Assembly (NCBI GenBank): GCA_041740495.1
Contig: JBGSLW010000337.1
Coordinates: 1-25,650, forward strand
DNA: 25,650 nucleotides
Reading direction: 5' to 3'
DNA from: JANMEB01 sp041740495
Lineage (GTDB): Bacteria > Planctomycetota > Planctomycetia > Pirellulales > Pirellulaceae
Shown one piece after another: positions 1 through 7,840 of the stretch. Position 1 is the stretch's first letter. The number at the start of each line of letters is the position of its first letter. Below the pieces are notes generated by a model. It was not told the DNA's origin. It ran no database searches and was given only the letters and a program-made list of their open reading frames with translations. Both the position numbers and the translations under genes were made by a program.

Positions 1-19
1 CGGCCGCATCGTGCGGCCG
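1..19. repeat. Short perfect palindrome at the window edge
   Basis: CGGCCGCA and TGCGGCCG form an 8-bp inverted repeat around TCG. It resembles the GC-rich palindromic units found elsewhere in the window, for example in the 15163-15220 repeats, and lies within or just before the open 5' end of the cytochrome-domain gene. Confidence 0.5.
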
Positions 20-3000
20 ACCCTCCCCCGGGGAGGGTGAAGGAAGATTCGGAACGAATTCCAGTAGCAGCGGGAGCTGACCCTCCTCGGGGGAGGATGC
101 AGGAGAACACGTCCCAACTTCCAGTGGCGGCGGCGGATAGCGAAGTTCGCTTTGGACGGGATGTGCGGCCGATCCTTTCGGATCGTTGTTTCCAATGCCA
201 CGGGCCGGACTCGAGAACTCGGGAAGCAGACGTTCGGTTCGATTTGCCTCCGCAGCCGGGGGATGCCTGGGAGGATTTGTTGTCGGCGGACGACCCCGCC
301 CATAGCGAGTTGCTTCGTCGGATCAGCAGTGGCGATCCCGACGAGATGATGCCTCCGCCGCACAGCAACAAACCGCCGTTGTCGCCGGCGGAGCAGCTGG
401 TAATGCGTCGCTGGATCGAACAAGGAGCAACGTACGAATCGCACTGGTCTTTTGTACCGCCGACTCGGCCGGAGCTTCCGTCGGTGCAACACGCGGCTTG
501 GTGTCTCAATCCGATCGATCGATTCATTTTGGCGAGGCTGGAGCAGGAGGGGGTGAACCCTAGTCCTCCGGCCGACCGTGCCGCCTTGGTTCGTCGGCTG
601 TTTCTCGACCTTACCGGACTGCCGCCGACACCGGAGGAGGCGTCGAAGTTTATCGCCGATCCCGATCCGATGGCGTACGAGAAGCTGGTCGATCGACTGC
701 TGAGCGAAGAGCCGTATTGCACTCGGGTGGCCGAGCACGCCGCGGTGCGTTGGCTGGATGGAGCTCGTTACGCGGACACCAACGGCATCCACACCGATGC
801 GGGTCGCCAGATGTGGCTGTGGCGCGATTGGGTATTGAACGCCTATCGTCAGAATATGCCGTTCGACCAGTTTATTCGCGAGCAGATGGCGGGGGATTTG
901 TTACCCGACGCGACGATCGAACAGAAAATCGCCAGCGGCTTTAATCGGAATCACGTGATCACCGACGAAGGGGGAGCGATCGACCAGGAGTATTTGGTCG
1001 AGTACGCCGTGGATCGGACCACCACGACCGGCTCGCTGTTGCTGGGCCTGACGCTCGTTTGTGCCCGTTGCCACGAGCACAAGTTTGATCCGATCACGCA
1101 GGAGGACTTTTACGGGCTGTACGCGTTCTTCAATTCGAATGAAGAGCCGGGGCTCTACTCGCAACAGCCGAATTCGAATCGTGCCTTCGAGCCATTCTTG
1201 GCGGTTCCCACGGCCGACCAACAGGCGGAGCTGGATCGACTTGCGCACGAAATCACGACGTTGCAGGATCAGCTGGATCGCCCCGATCCGCAGGAGACGG
1301 CGTCACGCGACAAGTTTGTGCGGGAGGTGCAAGCCCAGGCGCACTGGTCGGACTCCAAGACGCTTGTTCAATCCGCGGTATCTCGCGACGGGGCCAAGCT
1401 GGCGATTCAACCCGACCAATCAATCTTGGCGAGCGGGGAAAATCCGCCGACAGATGTGCACACGCTGACCCTGCGACTGGAAGGGGACGGGTGGAATCTG
1501 CTGGCGTTGGAAGGATTGCCGGACGCGAGTTTGCCGGAGGGGCGAGTCGGCCGGGCCGGAAACGGCAATGCCGTTCTTTCCGATGTCACCGCCGAAGCGG
1601 TCTCGGTCGCCGATCCCACGCAGCGCGTGCCTGTCCAATTCCGCTGGGCTTGGGCCAACGTCCAGCAAAGGAACGGGGACTACTCGGTGCTGAATGCGAT
1701 CGACGGCGATCCGCAAACGGGCTGGGCGGTCGCGGGACACGAGATTCCGGGCCCGCGAGTGGCGTTGTTCCTGACCGAGCAACCGATGGGTTTCGAGGGT
1801 GGGACCGATCTGGTGGTGCAATTGAAATACGAGACGATTCACCAGCGTCACGTGTTGGGGCGGGTGCGTCTGAGCGTCGGACAGTTGGCGGAGGATTCGA
1901 GAACGCACCTCCCCGCGATCGTGAGCGATTGGTATCGCTTGGGTCCGTTCGAGGCCGCCGCCGGGATGGACTTGTACAAGACGGTGATTGGACCGGAGCA
2001 GCATGCGGCGTTGGATCGGCAGACGCCGTTCGGCCCCAAGGAACTGCGGTGGCAAGTCGACGTGAACTTGCGGGATGAGACCCCCAACGCGTTGGACGAC
2101 GGAACGAATGTGATTCTGCTGGGCAGGAGGATTCACGCTCCGCGGGCGATGCGGCTTCCGATCTCGTTGGGAAGCGACGATGGCTTTGAACTGTTCGTCC
2201 ATGGCCAATCGGTGGCCAAGCGAGAGGTGCAGCGGGCGGTCGCCCCGGACCAGGATCAGGTCGAAGTCGAATTGCAACCGGGCGCCAATTGGCTGGTGCT
2301 GAAGGCGATCAACACGGGGGGAGCCAGCGGGTTTTACTTTCGCGCGCTTCCGACCGAACCGGAGTGGCCAGAGGACTTGCTCGCGGCGTTGGCGCCGCCG
2401 ACGCACCAATCTCCGGAGGTACTCGAACGGATCCACCATGCTTGGCGATTGCATTTTTCTCCCGGTTACCGTGCGACCCAAGCCCAGATTGCGGAATTGC
2501 AGGCCAAGGAAAAAGAAGTCCAGCAAAGCACGCCCCTGACGATGGTCATGAAGGAGTTGGCTGAGACTCGCCAGGCCTATGTGCTGATGCGCGGCGCGTA
2601 CGACAAACCTGACACCGACCGTCCGGTGGAACGCTCGATTCCCAAGGCCTTGGGGATGTGGCCGGAGGGGCTCCCGCGGAACCGCTTGGGTTTGGCCGAC
2701 TGGCTGGTGTCGCCCGGCAACCCGCTGGTCTCCCGCGTCGCAGTCAACCGCACTTGGGAGCAATTTTTTGGGACGGGGATTGTGGAAACCAGCGAGGACT
2801 TCGGCAGCCAAGGCCAATGGCCGTCGCATCCCGACTTGTTGGATTGGCTGGCGGTCGAATTTCGCGAGCAGGGGTGGGACATGCACCACCTGATTCGTTT
2901 GATCGTCACCAGCCAGACGTATCGGCAGGCTTCGACGATCCGGCCGGAGGTACGCGAACGCGACCCGCAGAATCGTTGGCTCTCCTGGTTTCCGCGGCGG

Positions 3001-3627
3001 CGTCTGACCGCCGAACAGATCCGGGATCAGGCACTTTATGTTGCGGGTTTGCTCGTGGAAAAAATGGGGGGCCCCTCGGTGAAACCGTACCAGCCCGAAG
3101 GGATTTGGGCGGAGGTCGCCATGCCCGCCTCGAACACCCGCACGTACCAGCAAGGCGAGGGCGAGGCGCTGTGGCGACGAAGCTTGTACACCTATTGGAA
3201 GCGGGCCTGCCCACCCCCGTCGCTGATGACGTTTGATGCTCCGACCCGCGAGTCGTGTACGATTCGCCGCGGCGCGACGAACACGCCGCTCCAGGCGTTG
3301 GTACTGTGGAACGATCCGCAATTTGTGGAGGCGTCGCGGGAGTTGGCGACGCGCGCCTTGCACGAATCGAACGACGATTCAAAGCGGATCGCGGCGATGT
3401 TCCAGCGCGTTTTAGTGCGTGCACCGGAGGCGTTGGAATTGGAAAAGCTGTCCGCGGCGTTGGCCAAATTCCGCCAGGTGTATGCCGCGGACCAGCCACA
3501 GGCGGCGGAGTTACTAAAAGTGGGCGCGGCGCCCGCGGACAACGATCTGTCGGCGTCGGAATTGGCGGCCTGGACGATGTTGGCCAATGCGGTCTTGAAT
3601 TTGAGTGAGACGGTGACGGTGCAATAG
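1..3627 (+). CDS. PSCyt1 (planctomycete cytochrome c) / DUF1549 / DUF1553 domain protein, 5' end open
   Basis: A large planctomycete protein normally exported and paired with a DUF1501 protein; its biochemical role is not established. A haem-binding CxxCH motif (RCFQCHGPD) is encoded at 184-210 inside a typical PSCyt1 context (GRDVRPILSDRC). DUF1549 follows (NPIDRFILARLE, LFLDLTGLPPTPEE, ARYADTNG, CARCHEHKFDP). A middle beta-rich part carries a region like a carbohydrate-binding or PA14 domain. DUF1553 closes the protein (NPLVSRVAVNRTWEQFFGTGIV, SQTYRQAS, RRRLTAEQIRDQAL, TNTPLQALVLWNDP). The frame is open to base 1. Candidate internal starts are GTG at 37 and ATG at 97, but both sit directly against a G-rich hairpin with no proper ribosome-site spacing, and no signal peptide is visible although the family is exported. 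I therefore infer that the true start lies upstream of the window. The first 46 codons contain a 60-bp duplication listed separately. The stop is 103 bp before the next gene's start, so the two are probably co-transcribed. Confidence 0.93.
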   Translation, partial: RPHRAADPPPGRVKEDSERIPVAAGADPPRGRMQENTSQLPVAAADSEVRFGRDVRPILSDRCFQCHGPDSRTREADVRFDLPPQPGDAWEDLLSADDPAHSELLRRISSGDPDEMMPPPHSNKPPLSPAEQLVMRRWIEQGATYESHWSFVPPTRPELPSVQHAAWCLNPIDRFILARLEQEGVNPSPPADRAALVRRLFLDLTGLPPTPEEASKFIADPDPMAYEKLVDRLLSEEPYCTRVAEHAAVRWLDGARYADTNGIHTDAGRQMWLWRDWVLNAYRQNMPFDQFIREQMAGDLLPDATIEQKIASGFNRNHVITDEGGAIDQEYLVEYAVDRTTTTGSLLLGLTLVCARCHEHKFDPITQEDFYGLYAFFNSNEEPGLYSQQPNSNRAFEPFLAVPTADQQAELDRLAHEITTLQDQLDRPDPQETASRDKFVREVQAQAHWSDSKTLVQSAVSRDGAKLAIQPDQSILASGENPPTDVHTLTLRLEGDGWNLLALEGLPDASLPEGRVGRAGNGNAVLSDVTAEAVSVADPTQRVPVQFRWAWANVQQRNGDYSVLNAIDGDPQTGWAVAGHEIPGPRVALFLTEQPMGFEGGTDLVVQLKYETIHQRHVLGRVRLSVGQLAEDSRTHLPAIVSDWYRLGPFEAAAGMDLYKTVIGPEQHAALDRQTPFGPKELRWQVDVNLRDETPNALDDGTNVILLGRRIHAPRAMRLPISLGSDDGFELFVHGQSVAKREVQRAVAPDQDQVEVELQPGANWLVLKAINTGGASGFYFRALPTEPEWPEDLLAALAPPTHQSPEVLERIHHAWRLHFSPGYRATQAQIAELQAKEKEVQQSTPLTMVMKELAETRQAYVLMRGAYDKPDTDRPVERSIPKALGMWPEGLPRNRLGLADWLVSPGNPLVSRVAVNRTWEQFFGTGIVETSEDFGSQGQWPSHPDLLDWLAVEFREQGWDMHHLIRLIVTSQTYRQASTIRPEVRERDPQNRWLSWFPRRRLTAEQIRDQALYVAGLLVEKMGGPSVKPYQPEGIWAEVAMPASNTRTYQQGEGEALWRRSLYTYWKRACPPPSLMTFDAPTRESCTIRRGATNTPLQALVLWNDPQFVEASRELATRALHESNDDSKRIAAMFQRVLVRAPEALELEKLSAALAKFRQVYAADQPQAAELLKVGAAPADNDLSASELAAWTMLANAVLNLSETVTVQ
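19..138 (+). repeat. 60-bp imperfect tandem duplication, in frame in the PSCyt1 gene
   Basis: Copy 1 spans 19-78 and copy 2 spans 79-138. Each begins with a palindrome of the type CCCTCC..GGGAGG and ends with a segment coding for PVAA. Because the period is 60 bp, the frame is kept and the peptide carries two 20-residue copies: one runs from ADPPPGR to IPVAAG, the other from ADPPRGR to LPVAAA. The palindrome belongs to the same sequence style as the hairpin at 3661-3691. Confidence 0.75.
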
Positions 3628-3660
3628 GCGATGAGTCGATTGCGTGAGGCCCCCTCACCC

Positions 3661-3691
3661 TACCCTCTCCCCCGCGGCGGGGGAGAGGGTA
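3661..3691. repeat. Perfect 14-bp-stem hairpin (REP-like palindrome)
   Basis: TACCCTCTCCCCCG is followed by CGG and then by its exact complement, giving a 14-bp stem with a 3-nt loop. It lies between the two paired genes, about 27 bases before the ribosome binding site of the DUF1501 gene. No T tract follows on either strand, so it is not a classical terminator. It may stabilise mRNA ends or be a mobile palindrome. Confidence 0.75.
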
Positions 3692-3717
3692 AGTACTTCA
3701 CAGGGTAGTCCAAGTGC

Positions 3718-3722
3718 AGGAG
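3718..3722 (+). promoter_or_regulatory. Ribosome binding site deciding the DUF1501 start
   Basis: AGGAG lies 8 nt before the ATG at 3731. This favours that ATG over the GTG at 3644, whose extra 29 residues would be read through the REP-like hairpin. Confidence 0.75.
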
Positions 3723-3730
3723 TGACGAAT

Positions 3731-5206
3731 ATGCATCCGTGGGAACTTCATCATCTGACGATGACTCGGCGACGGTTTTTCGGCCGGGGCGCCGGGACCT
3801 TGGCGGCGGGCCTCGGTTCGCTGGCCGTCGGCTCGTTGCTGGGGCGAACCGCTTACGGGGCCGGGGAAAGATCGGGTACCGCGGATGGGTCGCACACCGT
3901 CGGTCCACATTTTGCTCCACGGGCCAAACGGGTGATCTACATGCACATGGAGGGCGCGCCTAGCCAGTTGGATCTGTTCGACTACAAGCCGCAATTGCAA
4001 CCGATGTTCGACAAGGACTTGCCGGACTCGGTGCGGCAGGGGCAGCGACTGACGGGGATGACTAGCGGTCAAGCGCGCTTCCCGGTGGCGCCGTCGATCT
4101 TCAAGTTTCAAAAATATCCCAACGCCCAGGATGGTATCTGGCTCAGCGACCTGATTCCGCACACGGCGTCGATCGCCGATCGGCTCTGCTTCGTGCACTC
4201 GATGTACACGGACGCGATCAATCATGAGCCGGGGATCACGTTTTTTCAGACGGGAAACCAGCAGCCGGGGCGTCCCTCGTTCGGCGCGTGGACCAGTTAT
4301 GGGTTGGGGAGCGAGAACGCGGACCTGCCGACCTTCGTCGTTTTGATCACGCAAGGGTTTGGCAATATGCAAGCGCTCTCCGCGCGGTTTTGGGGGAGCG
4401 GTTTTTTGCCCAGCGAACATCAGGGGTGCAAACTGCGGAGCGGCGGCGATCCCGTGCTCTATTTGCAGAATCCGCCCGGTGTGAGTTCTGCGACCCGCCG
4501 CACGATGCTCGATCTGGTCGGGGAGTTGAACGAGGCGGAAGCTCGCCGCTCGCTCGATCCGGAAGTGCAAGCCCGCATCGCCCAATACGAGATGGCGTAT
4601 CGCATGCAAATGTCGGTCCCCGAATTGACCGATTTTTCGGACGAATCCGAATCGACGTTGGCACTGTACGGACCGGATGTGCGCAAGCCCGGCACCTTCG
4701 CGGCGAATTGTCTGTTGGCGCGGCGATTGGCCGAGCGCGGCGTGCGATTTATCCAGCTGTATATGCGGGGTTGGGACCAGCACGGCAACTTGCCCGGTGA
4801 AATTCGCCAGCAATGTGCGGCGGTCGATCAGCCGCAGGCAGGTTTGATCCGCGATCTGGCCCAACGCGGCCTGTTGGATGACACGCTCATCCTCTGGGCG
4901 GGTGAATTCGGCCGCACGGTTTATAGCCAGGGGACGTTGACCAAGGACAACTACGGCCGGGACCATCACCCGCGCTGTTTTTCACTGTGGATGGCGGGTG
5001 GAGGGGTGCGTCCCGGCATCGCTTATGGGGCGACCGATGACTTCAGCTACAACATCGTGGAGAATCCGGTGGAGGTCCACGACTTGCACGCCACGATGCT
5101 ACACTTGCTGGGGGTGCACCATGAACGCTTGAGCTATCGCCATCAGGGCCGCGATTATCGGCTGACCGACGTCTTCGGGAAAGTAATTCCGGATTTGATC
5201 GCGTAG
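3731..5206 (+). CDS. DUF1501 family protein with Tat signal
   Basis: A 491-residue protein of the DUF1501 family, which has an alkaline-phosphatase/sulfatase-like fold and is encoded in many copies next to DUF1549/DUF1553 proteins in planctomycetes; the substrate is unknown. The N-terminus has a twin-arginine export signal (TRRRFFGRG at about residues 12-20) followed by a hydrophobic Ala/Gly/Leu segment ending near AYGA. Family motifs are HMEGAPSQLDLFDYKP, LPTFVVL, GWDQHGN, LILWAGEFGRT and GRDHHPRCFSLWMAGGG, and the C-terminus is the usual LHLLGVHHERLSYRHQGRDYRLTD type. The start at 3731 is chosen from the well-spaced AGGAG. It follows the cytochrome-domain gene by 103 bp on the same strand, which fits a two-gene operon acting outside the cytoplasm. 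Confidence 0.94.
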   Translation: MHPWELHHLTMTRRRFFGRGAGTLAAGLGSLAVGSLLGRTAYGAGERSGTADGSHTVGPHFAPRAKRVIYMHMEGAPSQLDLFDYKPQLQPMFDKDLPDSVRQGQRLTGMTSGQARFPVAPSIFKFQKYPNAQDGIWLSDLIPHTASIADRLCFVHSMYTDAINHEPGITFFQTGNQQPGRPSFGAWTSYGLGSENADLPTFVVLITQGFGNMQALSARFWGSGFLPSEHQGCKLRSGGDPVLYLQNPPGVSSATRRTMLDLVGELNEAEARRSLDPEVQARIAQYEMAYRMQMSVPELTDFSDESESTLALYGPDVRKPGTFAANCLLARRLAERGVRFIQLYMRGWDQHGNLPGEIRQQCAAVDQPQAGLIRDLAQRGLLDDTLILWAGEFGRTVYSQGTLTKDNYGRDHHPRCFSLWMAGGGVRPGIAYGATDDFSYNIVENPVEVHDLHATMLHLLGVHHERLSYRHQGRDYRLTDVFGKVIPDLIA

Positions 5207-5233
5207 AGACCGAAGCCCAGGCCTCCAAATGAG

Positions 5234-5287
5234 TGTCGAGCAATTGTCCCAATTGCTTAGTGTAGAGCAATTGTCTCAGTTGCTTGC
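5234..5287. repeat. Two 27-bp direct repeats, each a palindrome
   Basis: Copies at 5234-5260 and 5261-5287 share TGT.GAGCAATTGTC and a matching end (TTGCTT). In copy 1 AGCAATT (5239-5245) and AATTGCT (5251-5257) form a 7-bp stem with a 5-nt loop. They lie just past the stop of the DUF1501 gene and may act as an mRNA 3' end, but no T tract follows. Confidence 0.65.
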
Positions 5288-5340
5288 CCGAACTCAAACG
5301 CGAACCGTTGGGACCACTGTTCTACGGCTGACCTGTTCGT

Positions 5341-5364
5341 AGCTGAGTTCGCAAGAACTCAGCT
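5341..5364. repeat. Perfect 10-bp-stem hairpin
   Basis: AGCTGAGTTC, loop GCAA, then GAACTCAGCT. A GNRA-type tetraloop on a perfect stem suggests an RNA-level structure or a palindromic repeat unit. No T tract follows on either strand. Confidence 0.7.
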
Positions 5365-6058
5365 TGGTGTCAGGCGGAAGACTCCACTATGGCGAGTTCA
5401 GCTACGCGACTCGCAGCCTGTCCGATTCCTTCCTTCACCCAGCGTGCTCGGTAGGAAAGTCGCATGCCGCAACCATATCGACAGCCTTTCCGGCTATTGT
5501 CGATTCTTCGAGCAAAGGTAATTCGCCAGCAGCGACACGGCGTGGTTTCCAGCTCCAACTGGTATCGATCGTGGCGGTGCGGCACGTGCTGAAGGGGCAT
5601 TTGGGAAGCCGGCAGCTTCCCGATCCAACGGCAAACTGGACCTGTGCTTTCTTGCGTTTTTTGTCCAGTAATTGCGAATCAACGGTGAATGAAACCACGA
5701 AGACGCAACGTCGGAGTTGGGACCGGAATGTCGCACGGTGACGAGTCGCCAGCCTGTTGCCCAAGTTCATAGAGACTCCGAACGGTTTATCAAATTATTC
5801 AAGAAATATTCGTGTGCGCTTTGTATCTAAGGGACTGGGGGACGGTCTCGGCCCGGTCACCAATCAATCCGACCATTTGGAATTATTCGAATGACGAACA
5901 GAAATCGCCGCAATATTGCAATGACACTTGTGGTTTCAGCAGAATTTTTGGCGGCCGGGGGGGGCGCAGCGGTTGCCGTAGGGACCAAACTGTGCCGGGA
6001 GCGGTTCCCGGCTGATCCATCTGGGAAATCCGGGCTCACCCACCTTCCGAGTTCATCG

Positions 6059-7216
6059 ATGCGAATCACTGCATGCCATTGCATCGCCGCCGTCGTCGCC
6101 TTGCTCACCGGCCTGCTCGCCGCTTCCGGTACCGCGGCGGCGCAAATCGCCTCGGCCTACACCGTCACCGACCTGGGCAACTTCTTTGCCACCGGCGTCA
6201 ACGACAGCAGCTGGGTCTCGGGGTACGACGGCCGCGCACTGGTTTGGCGGCCGGGCCTGGGAACACATGAGATCCTGGGGGGAGGGCAAGCCAACGCCAT
6301 CAACAACGCCGGTGAAGTCGCCGGCTTCGCCTGGTATCCGAATTTCGCCAGTTTCCGCCCCATCCGCTGGTCCGCATCCGGTGGCGTGGTCGACATGGGT
6401 GACCTGCCGGGCGGCGGCAACTACAGCCGCGGCTACGCGATCAACGCCCAGGGCTGGGTCGCCGGCCAGGGAAGTGGTCAGTACTTCCAGCACCCCAATT
6501 TCGGCAACCAGAGCTTCCAGCACGCCACGTTGTACAGGTCACCCACCGACATCGTCGAATTGGAGGACCTGCCCGGCGGCACCCAGAACAGCAACGGGCG
6601 CGGCATCAACGATGCCGGTTCCGTGGTCGGCGAATGGAATACATCGGGGGGCTGGCGGGCCGTCCATTGGGCGCCCGACGGCACGGCGCTTGACCTGAGC
6701 ACGGCCTGGGGCGTTGCGGGCGGCCACGCGTTCGCAAGCGACATCAACAACCACGGCCAAGTGGCGCTGCAGCTGCCGCTGAGCGGTGGCGGCGAGATCG
6801 CTGCAGTCTGGCAGGACGGCGTCGGCTTCACGGTGATCGATCTGCTGCCCGGCTTCAGCACTGCGATCGCCAATGCGATCAATGACGACGGTATCACTGT
6901 CGGCACCGCCGGCACTGCCTTCACCAAGGGCTTCGCATGGAGCCTGGCCGAAGGACTGGTGGACCTCAATGACCGGCTCGACCCGCTGGGCGGCGCCGGC
7001 TGGAGCATCCTGGAAGCGACTGGCATCAGCGAAAGCGGTCTGATCGTCGGCCGCGGATACAGCAGCACGCTGGGTTACCGCGCCGTGCTGATGACCCCGG
7101 TGACGGTGGCGGTGCCGGAGCCGACGACGACGCTGCTGTTGACGGCGGGGCTGACCGGCGGCCTGCTGGCTCTCCGCGTGCGCCGGCGCCAGAGCCCGAT
7201 GCCACTCAGCGCTTGA
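6059..7216 (+). CDS. PEP-CTERM sorted, HAF-repeat extracellular protein
   Basis: A 385-residue exported protein of unknown function. From the ATG at 6059 it has a classical signal peptide (hydrophobic core VVALLTGLLAA, cleavage near TAAAQ). The body is built of HAF-type repeats of about 50 residues with units such as DLPGGGNYSRGYAINAQG and DLPGGTQNSNGRGINDAG, followed by GWVAG or SVVGE. The C-terminus has a PEP-CTERM signal: VPEP, a hydrophobic segment (TTLLLTAGLTGGLLAL) and an RVRRR cluster, implying processing by an exosortase not present in this window. The frame runs upstream to 5891, but that part looks intergenic and would bury the signal peptide. Codon use is strongly C-ending (GCC, GGC, ATC, AAC, CTG), unlike the neighbouring genes, which suggests transfer or a recent origin elsewhere. 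rnpB follows 119 bp downstream. Confidence 0.88.
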   Translation: MRITACHCIAAVVALLTGLLAASGTAAAQIASAYTVTDLGNFFATGVNDSSWVSGYDGRALVWRPGLGTHEILGGGQANAINNAGEVAGFAWYPNFASFRPIRWSASGGVVDMGDLPGGGNYSRGYAINAQGWVAGQGSGQYFQHPNFGNQSFQHATLYRSPTDIVELEDLPGGTQNSNGRGINDAGSVVGEWNTSGGWRAVHWAPDGTALDLSTAWGVAGGHAFASDINNHGQVALQLPLSGGGEIAAVWQDGVGFTVIDLLPGFSTAIANAINDDGITVGTAGTAFTKGFAWSLAEGLVDLNDRLDPLGGAGWSILEATGISESGLIVGRGYSSTLGYRAVLMTPVTVAVPEPTTTLLLTAGLTGGLLALRVRRRQSPMPLSA

Positions 7217-7300
7217 ACCCCTGCAGCCACAGCATGCGACGCGGAGCGTCGCGCCACTCGTTTACCAGCAGGGACCAGGGGAAATTCGCAGGTCGACCGT

Positions 7301-7330
7301 TTGCCTTCCGCGTTGATTTGCCGACAATGG
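7301..7330 (+). promoter_or_regulatory. Possible rnpB promoter (weak match)
   Basis: TTGCCT at 7301-7306 and CAATGG at 7325-7330 are separated by 18 bp and end 5 bases before the first paired base of RNase P RNA. The -10 match is poor; position is the main support. Confidence 0.3.
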
Positions 7331-7335
7331 GATTT

Positions 7336-7734
7336 CCAAAGTCGACCAGATGGTCGCTGGGGCCGAGAGGCCCGAGAGGAAAGTCCGGGCTCCATAGGAC
7401 AGGGTGGTCGGTAACGCCGACCGGTCGTGAGATCAGGGAAAGTGCCACAGAGAATAGACCGCCGAACGCGCCAGCTTTCGAGCTGGCGGCGTGGTAAGGG
7501 TGAAACGGTGGAGTAAGAGCCCACCAGCCGGCAGGGTGACCTGCCGGGCTCGGTAAACCCCACCCGGAGCAAGGCCAAACAGATGGCAGTCCGTCGGGCA
7601 ACCGGCGGAGCGTCGCGGTCCGCGACGCGACGACCATCGGGTAGGCTGCTGGATTGGGCGAGCAATCGTCCAGCTAGATAAATGACCGTCGCGGCAAACT
7701 TGCCGACAGAACCCGGCTTATCGGTCGACTTTGG
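7336..7734 (+). ncRNA. rnpB: RNase P RNA (M1-type, class A)
   Basis: The catalytic RNA of ribonuclease P, which removes the 5' leader from pre-tRNA. The universally conserved blocks are present in order: GAGGAAAGTCCGGGCTCC near 7374-7391, the AGAGAATAGACCGCC segment near 7449-7463, GTAAGGGTGAAACGGTGG and GTAAGAG near 7494-7520, CCCACCCGGAGCAAG near 7558-7572, AGATAAATGACCGTC near 7676-7690 and ACAGAACCCGGCTTAT near 7707-7722. The ends are set by the P1 helix: CCAAAGTCGACC at 7336-7347 is an exact complement of GGTCGACTTTGG at 7723-7734. The length of 399 nt is normal for this class. ORFs crossing it on either strand are not genes. A T-rich tract follows. Confidence 0.98.
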
Positions 7735-7736
7735 AA

Positions 7737-7749
7737 TTTTTCTAGTTTT
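7737..7749 (+). terminator. T-rich tract after rnpB
   Basis: TTTTTCTAGTTTT follows the P1 helix by two bases. The P1 stem itself could act as the terminator hairpin; no separate hairpin is seen. Confidence 0.4.
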
Positions 7750-7752
7750 CTT

Positions 7753-7780
7753 GCATCCGACTTCTCGGTTCTTGCGAACA
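7753..7780 (+). promoter_or_regulatory. Candidate ECF (SigK-like) promoter of the fasciclin operon
   Basis: GCATCC (7753-7758), a 16-bp gap and CGAACA (7775-7780) lie 60 bases before the fasciclin start. The pattern is loosely like the mycobacterial SigK promoter as I recall it (CCATCC, about 17 bp, CCGAAT), but the spacing and the last bases differ, so this is only a suggestion. Confidence 0.22.
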
Positions 7781-7840
7781 ACCCCTTGATGATCGGTGGA
7801 GATCGTCGTTCGAAAGAGACTTTAATGCGAGGATTGTCGG

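Larger units (their letters stand above)
5207..6058. other. Gene-less stretch with small repeats and hairpins
   Basis: No ORF here looks coding. The longest, a 125-codon frame at 5364-5741, has no clear ribosome site, no recognisable motif and begins inside a palindrome. The stretch holds the 27-bp repeat pair and the perfect hairpin listed separately, a further hairpin at 5603-5621 (GGGAAG..CTTCCC), and one at 5994-6012 (GCCGGGA..TCCCGGC) shortly before the PEP-CTERM gene. It may contain decayed sequence. Confidence 0.6.

Noticed and set aside
1420..3363. Long 647-codon minus-strand frame inside the PSCyt1/DUF1549/DUF1553 gene
   Set aside because: It is the antisense shadow of a clearly coding gene; it is rich in Arg, Pro and Gln, has no family motif and no leader.
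3698..4969. 423-codon minus-strand frame inside the DUF1501 gene
   Set aside because: Antisense shadow caused by GC-biased third positions; the plus strand carries complete family motifs.
5234..5287. Possible CRISPR-like array from the repeated 27-bp units
   Set aside because: Only two copies, directly abutting without spacers, and no cas genes in the window.
5364..5741. 125-codon plus-strand frame in the gene-less stretch
   Set aside because: It starts with GTG inside a palindrome, has no ribosome site and no recognisable domain, and its composition looks non-coding.
7075..7665. Minus-strand frames across the PEP-CTERM end and rnpB
   Set aside because: They cross the RNase P RNA, whose conserved blocks and P1 helix explain the sequence.
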